Notes: generated from the letters alone by a model not told the origin. 64,000 nt of DNA from JBFWUM01 sp050247255 (GCA_050247255.1 JBFWUM010000014.1:20390-84389); one strand, 5' to 3'. Counted from the first letter of the stretch, positions 25,493-33,248 are shown. A program made the numbers and translations.

Positions 25493-26896
25493 TCAATCGG
25501 GCCCCAGCCTCTTCAACTTTTCGACCAGCGTCGTCCGCTTGATGCGAAGCAATTCCGCGGCCTTGTTACGGTTGCCCTGCGTCCGCTCGAGTGACTTGCG
25601 GATGAGGTCGCGTTCGATGTCCGCGAGGTAGCGCGGCAGGTCGACGCCATCCTCGGGGAAGTCGAGGAACGGCGCCGCGGCCGGCTGCGGCGCCTCCTGG
25701 ATCTCCGGCGGCAAGTCGGTCACCTCGATCTCCTGCCGCACGCCGGCGCTGAGGGCCACGGCGCGTTCGACGGCGTTCTCGAGCTGCCGGACGTTGCCGG
25801 GCCACGGGTACGCCATCAGCGCGCGCATGGCGGACTGCGACACGGTGAGCGGTCCTTCCGCCTGAAGGCGGAAGCCGCGCTCGGGCGACGTGAACTTGTC
25901 GAGGAAGTGCTTCACCAGCAGCGGAATGTCGTCGCGCCGGTCGCGCAGCGGCGGCAGCTGGATGGGGATGACGTTGAGGCGGTAATAGAGGTCCTCGCGG
26001 AACGTCCCATCGGACACCATCCGCGCCAGGTCCGAATTGGTCGCGGCAATCACGCGCACGTCGACCTTGATGGTCTGGTTGTCGCCGACCCGCTCGAACT
26101 CCCGCTCCTGCAGCGCGCGGAGCAGCTTCATCTGCAGCGCCACGCTCATCGTCCCGACCTCGTCCAGGAAGATGGTCCCCCTGTGCGCCTGCTCGAAGCG
26201 TCCTTGCCGTGAACCGACCGCCCCGGTGAACGCGCCGCGCACGTGGCCGAAGAGCTCGGCCTCGAGCAGCGTTTCGGGAATGGCGCTGCAGTTGAGCGCG
26301 ACGAACCGGTGCGACTTGCGCGGGCTGTTGTGATGGATGGCGCGGGCGACGACTTCCTTGCCGGTGCCGGTTTCGCCGGTGACGAGAATCGTGCTGTTCG
26401 ATCGCGCCACGGTCTCGAGCAGCTGGAAGAGCGCCTGCATCGGCCGGCTGCGCCCGAGGATGCCGCCGAACTGGTAGCGCTCCTCGAGCTGCTGCCGCAG
26501 GTAGGCGTTCTCGGCCGACAGCCGCTTCTGCTCGAGCGCCTTGTGCAGCACGTGCATCAGCTCGTCGAACTGAAACGGCTTGGCGACGAAGTCGGACGCC
26601 CCCTTCTTGATGGCATCCACCGCGTCCTTCACCGTCCCGTAGCCGGTGATGACGATGGCGATGATGCCGGGGTAGCGCTCGCGCGCCGCGGCGATGACCT
26701 GGGCGCCGTCGACGCCGGGCATCCGCAAATCTGTAATGACGATGTCGAAGGCAAACTGATCGAGCAGCGTCAGCGCCTTTTCGCCGCTCTCGGCCTCGGC
26801 CACCTCGAACCCACGCTCGTTGAGCCGCTCGGCCATCAGCGACCGGAGCGCGGACTCATCGTCGACGAAGAGGAGGTGGGGCCGGGTGCTGCTCAA
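25493..26896 (-). CDS. Sigma-54-dependent response regulator (NtrC/AtoC type)
   Basis: A 467-residue activator. The receiver domain (1-120) has FVDDES and the phospho-acceptor Asp53 in VITDLRMPG. The AAA+ domain (about 140-375) has Walker A GETGTGKEV and the GAFTGA loop that contacts sigma-54. A Fis-type HTH (RTQGNRNKAAELLRIKRTT) ends the protein. A perfect TGAA hairpin (25855-25874) is translated in frame as GFRLQAEG in a variable loop before the conserved YPWPGNVRQLEN. Its kinase may be one of the two in this window. The divergent HTH gene starts across a 197-base heptad region. Confidence 0.93.
   Translation of the reverse strand: MSSTRPHLLFVDDESALRSLMAERLNERGFEVAEAESGEKALTLLDQFAFDIVITDLRMPGVDGAQVIAAARERYPGIIAIVITGYGTVKDAVDAIKKGASDFVAKPFQFDELMHVLHKALEQKRLSAENAYLRQQLEERYQFGGILGRSRPMQALFQLLETVARSNSTILVTGETGTGKEVVARAIHHNSPRKSHRFVALNCSAIPETLLEAELFGHVRGAFTGAVGSRQGRFEQAHRGTIFLDEVGTMSVALQMKLLRALQEREFERVGDNQTIKVDVRVIAATNSDLARMVSDGTFREDLYYRLNVIPIQLPPLRDRRDDIPLLVKHFLDKFTSPERGFRLQAEGPLTVSQSAMRALMAYPWPGNVRQLENAVERAVALSAGVRQEIEVTDLPPEIQEAPQPAAAPFLDFPEDGVDLPRYLADIERDLIRKSLERTQGNRNKAAELLRIKRTTLVEKLKRLGPD
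25855..25874. repeat. Perfect TGAA-loop hairpin inside the sigma-54 activator gene
   Basis: CTTCCGCC, loop TGAA, GGCGGAAG. It is read through in frame within the AAA+ domain gene. Confidence 0.85.
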
Positions 26897-26914
26897 AGCG
26901 CCAACATATTGACA

Positions 26915-27047
26915 GATGGTCGGGGGTAGATGGTAGATGGTCGGTGGTCGATGGTCGGTGGTAGATGGTCGTTAGGGCCGGGTTTACGGCCCCAACCTCG
27001 ACCACCGACTACCGACCACCGACTACCGACCACCGACCACCGACCAC
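26915..27047. repeat. Heptad inverted-arm element between divergent genes
   Basis: The left arm is eight 7-mers (26915-26970) of GATGGTC/GGTGGTC type. The centre holds a small hairpin (GGGCCG, CGGCCC; 26976-26993 approximately). The right arm is seven 7-mers (26999-27047) of CGACCAC/CGACTAC type. Every unit is in phase. It fills the shared upstream region of the sigma-54 activator and the HTH gene. Confidence 0.92.
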
Positions 27048-27093
27048 CGACCGTCTAACGTCCCGACCCGAGCCGCCGATAACAGGTTTGTCT

Positions 27094-27303
27094 ATGGATC
27101 GACAGACCGTTTCAATCATGAAAGCGTGCGAGGTGGTCGGCGTCAGCCGCCGCACGATCTATAACTGGATTGCGGCCGGCAAGGTGGAGTACGTGCGGAC
27201 GGCCGGCGGGTCGATTCGCATCTTCACCGATTCGCTCTGGAAGGACGGCGATTCGAGCAAGAAGACCGTCAGCCAGGTCGCCCAGCACGTCGTTCACGCG
27301 TGA
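27094..27303 (+). CDS. Small excisionase/MerR-like HTH protein
   Basis: A 69-residue DNA-binding protein. MKACEVVGVSRRTIYNWIAA is a typical winged HTH_17 helix, followed by the wing VRTAGGSIRIF. The ATG at 27094 was chosen because upstream in-frame codons are heptad repeat. It is followed by a second tiny gene whose GTG overlaps its stop, so the two form a unit. There are no phage or integrase genes nearby, so an excisionase role is unlikely; a small transcription factor is more plausible. Confidence 0.75.
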   Translation: MDRQTVSIMKACEVVGVSRRTIYNWIAAGKVEYVRTAGGSIRIFTDSLWKDGDSSKKTVSQVAQHVVHA

Positions 27304-27548
27304 GCATGGTGACTGAGCCGGCCTCGCCGAAGCTGGCGGAGGCGGGCGGCCTCGACACGGACGCCGAGGCCCTGCGCGCGCTCTTTCACCGGCTGAACAA
27401 CCAGCTGGGGATCATCCTTGCGCACGCGGAGCTGCTCGAGGCGAAAGCGCTCGACGCACCCACGCGCGCGCGCGCCGAACAGGTGGTCGCCAGCGCCCTG
27501 GATGCGATGGCCACCGCCCGCGAGATCCGCGACAAGACGGTCGCTTGA
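27300..27548 (+). CDS. Stand-alone HisKA-like miniprotein
   Basis: An 82-residue protein (80 if the ATG at 27306 is used). LFHRLNNQLGIILAHAELLE closely resembles the phospho-acceptor helix of histidine kinases; compare AHELNNPLATILSWAERL in the kinase at 28700. The second helix (RARAEQVVASALDAMATARE) also fits. There is no ATPase domain, so it could be a dimerisation/phosphotransfer adaptor or a kinase decoy. It overlaps the HTH gene by 4 bases. Function is inferred from pattern only. Confidence 0.6.
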   Translation: MSMVTEPASPKLAEAGGLDTDAEALRALFHRLNNQLGIILAHAELLEAKALDAPTRARAEQVVASALDAMATAREIRDKTVA

Positions 27549-27842
27549 TCCGTTTCGGCACAAACTCCAACCTCGGCGACGCGAACTGTTCCACAAACGA
27601 AAATTGTGATCGATGTCGTCAGATCATTGGCGATGACAACCCCAGATGTCGTCAGATCGTTGACGATTTGGGCTGGTCCACCCCATCAGTAAGATCCATT
27701 TGCACGGTTCGTTGAAAGCGTGCAACCCATTGCAACTACGGGCATTGCGGTCCTACAGCCGAGCAAAATAACAACCTTGAGTTAGAGGGCTCAACCGTTA
27801 GGTACACCAGTTGCCTGAGGGGGTGGCGGAGGATTCACAGCC
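27549..27842. other. Intergenic region upstream of the sigma-factor gene
   Basis: About 294 bases without a gene. It holds two matched palindromes (separate entry) and moderately AT-rich sequence between 27680 and 27800. A TTTGCACGGTTCGTTGAA segment near 27699 has sigma-54-like spacing but lacks the GG and GC dinucleotides, so I do not call it. A GGCGGAGG near 27825 fits a ribosome-binding site. Confidence 0.6.
27616..27666. promoter_or_regulatory. Twin operator-like palindromes TCGTCA-N6-TGACGA
   Basis: Copy 1 (27616-27633) is TCGTCA-N6-TGGCGA and copy 2 (27649-27666) is the perfect TCGTCA-N6-TGACGA. They sit in 23-base direct repeats whose centres are 33 bases apart, about three helical turns. 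This is typical of cooperative repressor or activator sites. The binder is unknown. Confidence 0.55.
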
Positions 27843-28874
27843 ATGCGCCCCCAGACCGGCCCGCAGCACGCTCGCGTCGTTGCCACGCTCCCCTTCGTCG
27901 AACAGCTCGCTCGCCGCGTCGCGGCGACCATGCCGAACTCGATCGACATCGGCGATCTCGTCCAGGACGGGGTCATCGGGCTGATGGACGCGGCCGACCG
28001 CTATGACGAGGGGCGCGGCATCAAGTTCGAGACGTTTGCCGAGCGCCGCATTCGCGGCGCGATGATCGACGCGCTGCGCAAGGACGCGTGGCCGCGCGGC
28101 GTCCGCCGCCAGCGGCGCGAGCTCGAGGCGGCGCGCGAGGAGCTGCGCCGCGAGCTGGGCTGCGAGCCATCGCTCGCCGACCTGGCCGCCAAGGTGGGCT
28201 CGGATGAAAAGCGCCTGGGGCGCACGATCGTCCGCATCAACGCCATCGAGTCGACCTCCCCGATGGCCAACAACGAGCACCTGAACGAAGCGGCGCTGCC
28301 GGCGGCGCTGATCCCCTCGGAGCCGGAAACGCCGGATGCCGCCTACGAGCGCCACCAGACTGAAGACCGCGTGCGCGCCGCCATCGCCACGCTGCCGCCG
28401 CGCGAGCAGAAGGTGATCGGCCTCTACTACTACCAGGAAGCGACGATGAAGCAGATTGGCGCCGCGATCGGCGTCAACGAGTCGCGCGTCTCGCAGCTGC
28501 ACGCGCGCGCCATCCGCCGCCTGAAGGACGCGCTGATGGCGGCGATGCCGGCGGCCGAAGCGGCGTCGGCCCTGCGCGCCTCGATCCTCGCGTTCCAGCA
28601 GAAGCCGAAGATGGCCAAGGCGACGCTCGATTCACGCGGATGGACGGTTGGCGGCGGGCACGCCAGCAACGGCATCACCGCGCCGGGTGTGGTCGTTCCC
28701 TATGCGAGCGTTTCGCGCACGGCGCGCAGCAGCTCGGCCAGCCGGAACGGCTTGGCGAGCCAGCGGCAGCCGCTCTCCTCGAGGAAGCGCTCGGCGTCGG
28801 TGCCGGCGACGTCGCCGGTCACGAAGATCACGCGTCGCGCCAATGCCGGCGTCGCCGCGGCGATGGCGCGGTAG
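27843..28874 (+). CDS. FliA/WhiG-type RNA polymerase sigma factor
   Basis: A sigma-70 family factor lacking region 1. Region 2 is IDIGDLVQDGVIGLMDAADR with FETFAERRIRGAMIDALR; region 3 is REELRRELGCEPSLADLA; region 4 is LPPREQKVIGLYYYQEATM then GVNESRVSQLHARA. This matches flagellar FliA and sporulation WhiG. Family length is about 250 residues, but this frame stays open to 343. The last 58 residues are antisense to the receiver domain of the next gene (175-base overlap). The region after about residue 235 has no family match, so the true end may be earlier in another frame. Confidence 0.88.
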   Translation: MRPQTGPQHARVVATLPFVEQLARRVAATMPNSIDIGDLVQDGVIGLMDAADRYDEGRGIKFETFAERRIRGAMIDALRKDAWPRGVRRQRRELEAAREELRRELGCEPSLADLAAKVGSDEKRLGRTIVRINAIESTSPMANNEHLNEAALPAALIPSEPETPDAAYERHQTEDRVRAAIATLPPREQKVIGLYYYQEATMKQIGAAIGVNESRVSQLHARAIRRLKDALMAAMPAAEAASALRASILAFQQKPKMAKATLDSRGWTVGGGHASNGITAPGVVVPYASVSRTARSSSASRNGLASQRQPLSSRKRSASVPATSPVTKITRRANAGVAAAMAR

Positions 28875-30310
28875 AACGTCATGCCGTCGACGCGCGGCAT
28901 CTTGAGGTCACAAATCAGCGCGTCATAGTTCGTCGACCGCACGCGGGCGAGCGCCTCCTGGCCATCGCCCGCGTGGTCGACCCGCATGCCCGCATCCTTC
29001 AGCGCATCGACCACGGCGCTGGCCAGCGCCGCCTCGTCTTCCACCAGCAGGATCGACGCGCCCTTCACTCCTTCGAGCGAGGTGGGTGTGGATCGCGGCG
29101 CGCGCTGCACGACCTCTCCGCTCACGGGAAGTTCCAGCACGAACGCTGCGCCGCCTCCCCCTTCCCCCTTCCCCGTTCCCCCTTCACCGAAGCGAATGCG
29201 GCCACCGTGTTCCTGGGCGATCGCGTAGGCGACAGTCAGGCCGAGTCCCGTGCCCTTGCCGACGTCCTTCGTCGTGAAGAACGGGTCGAAGATCTTGCTG
29301 CGCATCTCCGCCGGCACGCCCGGGCCGTCGTCGGCGACCTCCAGTGAGACGACGTCCTGCTCGGCGTCGTGCCAGGTGCGGACGACGAGCGAGCCGCGGC
29401 CGTGGGCCTCGAGCATGGCCTGCTCGGCGTTGATCACGAGATTGAGCAGCACCTGCTGCACCTGGTGTGCGTCGGCAAAGACCTGCGGCAGTCCTTCCGC
29501 CAGTGCGATGACGACAGCGATGTTCGACTGCTCGTGCTCGGGCGCGCGCAGCGCCAGCGTTTCGCGGACGACGGTGTTGAGGTCGATCATCGCCCGCGTC
29601 GACTGCCGCTTGCGGGCGAACGTCAGCAGGTTGCGCACGATGCGCGCCGCGCGCTCCGACTCGCCGAGGATCACCTCGACGCCGCGGCGCGTGGTGTCGT
29701 CCAGCTGCTTCTCGCCGAGCCGCTCGGCCCAGCTCAGGATCGTGGCGAGCGGGTTGTTGAGCTCGTGGGCGACGCCGGAGATGGTCTGGCCGAGCGCCGC
29801 CATCTTCTCGGCCTGCAGCAGCTGCTGGTAGAGATCGCGCGACCGATCTTCGAGCTTCTTGCGCTCGCTGACGTCGCGGACGATCGCCTCGATCTGCAGT
29901 CCCCTGCGCGGGGTGGCCTGCGCGCGCGCGGTCACTTCGACCCAGACCGCTGTTCCGTCGACACGACGCAGCCGCAGCAGGTAGTCGGTGACGAAGCCGT
30001 CAGCCGCCAGCCGTTCGAGGAACGTGGCGCGCTGCGCCGGCTCGACGAACCGCTCGGACGCAAACGGCATCACCTCGGCGTCCGCCGTCGCTGCCGGATA
30101 GCCGAAGGTGGCTTTCAGGTGCGGGTTGGCGGCGAGGGTGCGCTCGGGGGTGCCGATGAACACGCCTTCGTGCACCGCCTCGAAGAGGCGCGCGAAGGCC
30201 TGCGCGCGGGGATCGCGGGGCGTTATCGACCTCGCGGCGCTACCGCCGAGAAAAGCACCGGTCCGCCCATGAGCTAATGGTAAGCTGTCGCCGAACGCCC
30301 GACAACACAT
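28700..30310 (-). CDS. Hybrid PAS histidine kinase with receiver domain
   Basis: About 536 residues from the ATG at 30310. A PAS domain (FARLFEAVHEGVFIG to AIVRDVSERK) is followed by HisKA with His182 in GVAHELNNPLATIL, then the ATPase (NLVINAEQA, ADDGPGVP, GKGTGLGLTVA) and a C-terminal receiver (ILLVEDEAAL, Asp near 467 in ICDLKMPRVDG). Between the last ATPase motif and AAFVLELPV sits GEGGTGKGEGGGG, encoded by a GGGGGAA heptad array at 29154. The start overlaps the divergent GGDEF gene start by two bases. The 3' end overlaps the sigma-factor frame. Confidence 0.88.
   Translation of the reverse strand: MCCRAFGDSLPLAHGRTGAFLGGSAARSITPRDPRAQAFARLFEAVHEGVFIGTPERTLAANPHLKATFGYPAATADAEVMPFASERFVEPAQRATFLERLAADGFVTDYLLRLRRVDGTAVWVEVTARAQATPRRGLQIEAIVRDVSERKKLEDRSRDLYQQLLQAEKMAALGQTISGVAHELNNPLATILSWAERLGEKQLDDTTRRGVEVILGESERAARIVRNLLTFARKRQSTRAMIDLNTVVRETLALRAPEHEQSNIAVVIALAEGLPQVFADAHQVQQVLLNLVINAEQAMLEAHGRGSLVVRTWHDAEQDVVSLEVADDGPGVPAEMRSKIFDPFFTTKDVGKGTGLGLTVAYAIAQEHGGRIRFGEGGTGKGEGGGGAAFVLELPVSGEVVQRAPRSTPTSLEGVKGASILLVEDEAALASAVVDALKDAGMRVDHAGDGQEALARVRSTNYDALICDLKMPRVDGMTFYRAIAAATPALARRVIFVTGDVAGTDAERFLEESGCRWLAKPFRLAELLRAVRETLA
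29154..29187 (-). repeat. GGGGGAA heptad array inside a histidine-kinase gene
   Basis: About four units of the GGGGGAA/GGGGAAC word. On the minus strand it is translated as EGGTGKGEGG in a loop of the ATPase domain, the same reading as in two other genes of the window. Confidence 0.85.
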
Positions 30311-31409
30311 GCGCGTAGCAAGCCGCAACGACCTCGTCCTGCTCGGCGGTCTGGCGGTGGCGCTGTTCGTCATCTTCTCGCGCCGCATCGGCGAAGCCCT
30401 CGATTACGCCTATCAGATCGATCGCAGCCGCGGCCTGCAGCTGCTGCCGGCGCTCGTCATCCTCGCCGGTGTCTTCATCTTTCACCTGCTGCGCAAGCGC
30501 ACCGAGATGGACGCGGCCAATCGCGCGGCCACGGCCCGCGCCGAGGAGATGACGCGGCTCGTCGCGTTCGGCCAGGCGCTGGCCGGGTCGCTCGACATCG
30601 ACGCCCTCAAGACCGCCGTGCTCGCGCACCTGCCGGCGCTGGTGCCCGCGCGCGGCGTCTGGCTGGCCAGCCCCGCCCTCGGCCTCGAGGAGCCTGCCGA
30701 TGGCGACCTGGCGGCGCTGCGGTTTCCGATGGTCGTCGGCGGCGCGCCGAACGGCGTGATCGGCGTGCCGCCCGGCCGGCCGCTCACCGAGCAGGAGCGC
30801 GGCATCCTGGTGGCGGCAGCCGCCATGCTGGCGGTGTCGGTGAAGAACGCGGAGCTGTTCCGCGAGGTCCACGAGAACAGCGTGCGCGACGGCCTCACCG
30901 GCTGCTTCCGCCGCAAGCACGCGCTCGAGGTGATCGACACCGAGCTGCGCCGCGCCAGGCGCTCGCAGCAGCCGCTGTCGCTCGTCATGTTCGATCTCGA
31001 TCACTTCAAGGAGATCAACGACCGCTACGGCCACCTCGCCGGCGACGCCGTGCTCGCCTCCGTCGGCAGCCGGATGAAGGCCGTGCTGCGCGGCAGCGAC
31101 GTGAAGTGCCGCTACGGCGGGGAAGAGTTCCTGATCCTCCTGCCCGAGACGCCGCCCGCCGGCGCCCGCCACGTCGCCGACACGCTGCGCCGCGACTTCG
31201 AGGAGCATCCCGTCGTCTGGAACGGCCAGTCGATCCCGGTGACCGCCAGCTTCGGCCTCACCGCCGTCACCCCGGGCGAAGACCTGTCCACCGCGATCAT
31301 CGCCCGCGCCGACGCCGCGCTCTACCGTGCGAAAGAGGAAGGCCGCAACCGGGTTGTGGAGGATCTCACAGGAGAAAGGAGCAAGGAGACGTTAAGTACC
31401 CTTTCTTGA
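30309..31409 (+). CDS. Membrane GAF-like diguanylate cyclase
   Basis: A 366-residue GGDEF protein making cyclic di-GMP from two GTP. Two N-terminal membrane segments (LVLLGGLAVALFVIF and LLPALVILAGVFIFHLL) are followed by a GAF-like region to about residue 190. The cyclase domain has DGLTGCFRRKHA, FDLDHFKEINDRYGH and an intact GGEEF at 270-274. A canonical RxxD inhibitory site (RGSD, 261-264) lies five residues before it, implying product feedback. The C-terminal ERSKETLSTLS comes from a heptad repeat. Its start overlaps the divergent kinase start. Confidence 0.9.
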   Translation: MRVASRNDLVLLGGLAVALFVIFSRRIGEALDYAYQIDRSRGLQLLPALVILAGVFIFHLLRKRTEMDAANRAATARAEEMTRLVAFGQALAGSLDIDALKTAVLAHLPALVPARGVWLASPALGLEEPADGDLAALRFPMVVGGAPNGVIGVPPGRPLTEQERGILVAAAAMLAVSVKNAELFREVHENSVRDGLTGCFRRKHALEVIDTELRRARRSQQPLSLVMFDLDHFKEINDRYGHLAGDAVLASVGSRMKAVLRGSDVKCRYGGEEFLILLPETPPAGARHVADTLRRDFEEHPVVWNGQSIPVTASFGLTAVTPGEDLSTAIIARADAALYRAKEEGRNRVVEDLTGERSKETLSTLS

Positions 31410-31431
31410 TCTCCTTTCTCCTTCCTCCTTA
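31371..31431. repeat. Heptad inverted-arm element (AGGAGAA / TCTCCTT)
   Basis: Left units are AGGAGAA, AGGAGCA and AGGAGAC; right units are TCTCCTT, TCTCCTT (offset) and CCTCCTT. The cyclase stop codon lies between the arms, and the last residues of the cyclase are encoded by the left arm. Confidence 0.8.
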
Positions 31432-31487
31432 TGTGAAATCTTTAGTCCGTAGGACAAGTATCCGCGTGGGTGCTTGTACCCTTCTAC

Positions 31488-32393
31488 ATGGCCCCCGATA
31501 CACGGACGCTGCGCCTGGCCTGGCTGGCCTGGGTGGTGATCTGCATCGTCTGGGGGACGACCTTCCTCGGCATCCGCATTGCCCTCGACGGCATTCCGCC
31601 GGCGCTCATCGGCGGCATCCGCTACACCGTGGCCGGCGTCGTGCTGGCGGCAGTGCTGCTGCTGCGCGGCGAGCGGCTGCCGGCGCGCGCCAACTGGGGC
31701 GGGCTGGCGCTGCTTGGCTTCCTGATGATGGTCCTCGGCAACGGCGGCGTGATCTGGGCGCAGCAGTGGGTGCCAAGCGGCATTGCGGCGGTCATCGTCG
31801 CCTCGGCGCCGTTCTGGATGAGCGGCATGGAGGCCGCGCTGCCCAACGGCGACCGGCTGACGAAGCGCACCGCGCTCGGGCTGTTCATCGGGTTTGCCGG
31901 GATCGTGCTGCTCGCCTGGCCCTCGCTGACCGCTGGCGGCGTGTCGGGGCGGCGTTTCCTGCTCGGGGTGCTCGCCATTCAAATCGGCGGCATCGGCTGG
32001 TCGGCCGGGTCGATCTACTCGCGGCGGCACGCCCGCGAGGAGAACGTGCTGATGGCGTCGGCGCTGCAGATGCTCTTCGGCGGCCTGATGATGTTTGCCC
32101 TGGCGCACCTCCGCGGCGAGTGGGGGAGTCTTACCTTCAGCGCCCGGGCCTGGTGGGCCGAGCTCTACCTGATCGTGGCCGGGTCGCTCGTGGGCTACAC
32201 GTCGTACGTCTTTGCCCTGAAACACCTGCCGGTTTCCACGGTGTCGCTCTATGCGTACGTCAACCCGGTGATCGCCGTGTTGGTGGGCGTCTGGCTGGCG
32301 AATGAGCCGTTTGGCTGGCGGGGGGCAGGAGCGGCTGTATTGGTGATGCTGGGGGTGGTGGTGGTCAGGTCAAAAGTAAAAGGTCAAAGGTGA
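31488..32393 (+). CDS. EamA/DMT-family transporter
   Basis: A 301-residue inner-membrane exporter-type protein with ten predicted membrane segments in two EamA halves. LRLAWLAWVVICIVWGTTFL opens the first half, and the second has PVSTVSLYAYVNPVIAVLVG, a family hallmark. Members export metabolites or amino acids; the substrate cannot be told. The ATG at 31488 is preferred to the GTG at 31470. The last residues (KVKGQR) and the TGA stop are encoded by a heptad repeat. Confidence 0.85.
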   Translation: MAPDTRTLRLAWLAWVVICIVWGTTFLGIRIALDGIPPALIGGIRYTVAGVVLAAVLLLRGERLPARANWGGLALLGFLMMVLGNGGVIWAQQWVPSGIAAVIVASAPFWMSGMEAALPNGDRLTKRTALGLFIGFAGIVLLAWPSLTAGGVSGRRFLLGVLAIQIGGIGWSAGSIYSRRHAREENVLMASALQMLFGGLMMFALAHLRGEWGSLTFSARAWWAELYLIVAGSLVGYTSYVFALKHLPVSTVSLYAYVNPVIAVLVGVWLANEPFGWRGAGAAVLVMLGVVVVRSKVKGQR

Positions 32394-32440
32394 AGTACCG
32401 AGGTACTTACCTTTGACCTTGGCCCTTTGCCCTTTGACCT
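32367..32440. repeat. Heptad inverted-arm element (AGGTCAA / TTGACCT)
   Basis: The left arm is AGGTCAA, AAGTAAA, AGGTCAA, AGGTGAA. The centre is a small palindrome GTACCGAGGTAC (32395-32406). The right arm is TTGACCT, TGGCCCT, TTGCCCT, TTGACCT. It lies between the convergent EamA and lmo0937-like genes and supplies the EamA stop. Confidence 0.92.
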
Positions 32441-32450
32441 CGCGTGGTCG

Positions 32451-32600
32451 TCAGACCACGCGCCGTCCGCTGACCAGCCGCACCAGGAACAGGACCACGG
32501 CGATGACCAGCAGGATCCAGATGAAGTTCCCGAGCGTATAGCCGCTGACCATCCCGAGCAGCCAGAGGATGATCAGAATGATCGCAATGGTTTCGAGCAC
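32451..32600 (-). CDS. Lmo0937-type small membrane protein
   Basis: A 49-residue protein with two membrane segments: VLETIAIILIILWLLGMVSG and FIWILLVIAVVLFLVRL. This matches the widespread lmo0937/DUF5670 family of tiny hydrophobic proteins, often stress-induced, of unknown function. The GTG at 32600 is preceded on the minus strand by GGGAGGG, a strong ribosome-binding site, so the longer frame from 32633 is rejected. Confidence 0.8.
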   Translation of the reverse strand: MLETIAIILIILWLLGMVSGYTLGNFIWILLVIAVVLFLVRLVSGRRVV

Positions 32601-32647
32601 GTCAGAACCCTCCCTCGGGGTCCTGCTGTGCAACGGACGTTCCGCTC

Positions 32648-32762
32648 GATGGTCGGTGGTCGATGGTCGGTGGTCGTTGAGGTTGCGGAGATAACGGAAG
32701 GGCTAGGCGCCGAATGCCTCAGCTAAACCGACCCCGACCACCGACCCCCGACCACCGACTAT
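32648..32762. repeat. Heptad inverted-arm element (GATGGTC / CGACCAC)
   Basis: The left arm is GATGGTC, GGTGGTC, GATGGTC, GGTGGTC (32648-32675). The right arm is of CGACCAC/CGACCCC/CGACTAT type (about 32729-32762). The stop codon of fabZ (32759) is inside the last right-arm unit. The middle 50 bases show nothing I recognise. Confidence 0.88.
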
Positions 32763-33211
32763 CCAGCCGCCGGGCCCAGCGCGAACGTCATCGTGCCGCT
32801 GACGACGATACGGCCGTTGACGCGGGCGAAGCCATCGAGCTGCCCCATGCGGTTGCGCAGCCGCTTGACGCGCGCCTCGATCTCGACCACGTCGCCCGGG
32901 TTGACCGGGGCGCGGTAGCGGACGCGCTCGATGCCCATGAAGAAGATCAGCTTCTCGCGGTTTTCGGGCTTGGAGAGAATCAGGATGGCGCCCACCTGCG
33001 CGACCGCCTCGGTGAGGATCGTCGGCGGCAGCGCCGGCGGCTCGCCCGGCTGGTGCGACAGGTAGCGCTCGTTGAGCGAGACGTTCTTGATGCCCACAAT
33101 CCGCTTGTCGGTCTCGAGCTCGGTGATCCGGTCGACCAGCAGGAACGGGTAGCGATGCGGGATGATCCGCTCGATCGCCGTGTAATCCAGGGGCAGCGTG
33201 AGGTCTGACAT
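32759..33211 (-). CDS. fabZ: 3-hydroxyacyl-ACP dehydratase (FabZ type)
   Basis: A 150-residue hot-dog protein that removes water from 3-hydroxyacyl-ACP in fatty-acid synthesis. It has IIPHRYPFLLVDRI with the catalytic His near residue 19, and TILTEAVAQVGA with the acidic partner. The usual GHFP-x-PxMPG segment reads SHQPGEPPALPP, a modest deviation. The ATG at 33211 fits family length; longer readings run into the divergent phosphatase gene. Other lpx or fab genes are not adjacent. Confidence 0.88.
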   Translation of the reverse strand: MSDLTLPLDYTAIERIIPHRYPFLLVDRITELETDKRIVGIKNVSLNERYLSHQPGEPPALPPTILTEAVAQVGAILILSKPENREKLIFFMGIERVRYRAPVNPGDVVEIEARVKRLRNRMGQLDGFARVNGRIVVSGTMTFALGPAAG

Positions 33212-33248
33212 GGGGACCGTCCAGTATAATCCGGGCACTCCGCCATCG

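Noticed and set aside
26999..27047. Possible CRISPR array from regularly spaced repeats
   Set aside because: The units are 7 bases long with no spacers and there are no cas genes; they are part of the heptad element.
27094..27303. Phage excisionase indicating a mobile element
   Set aside because: There is no integrase, attachment site or phage gene nearby; the fold is common in small regulators.
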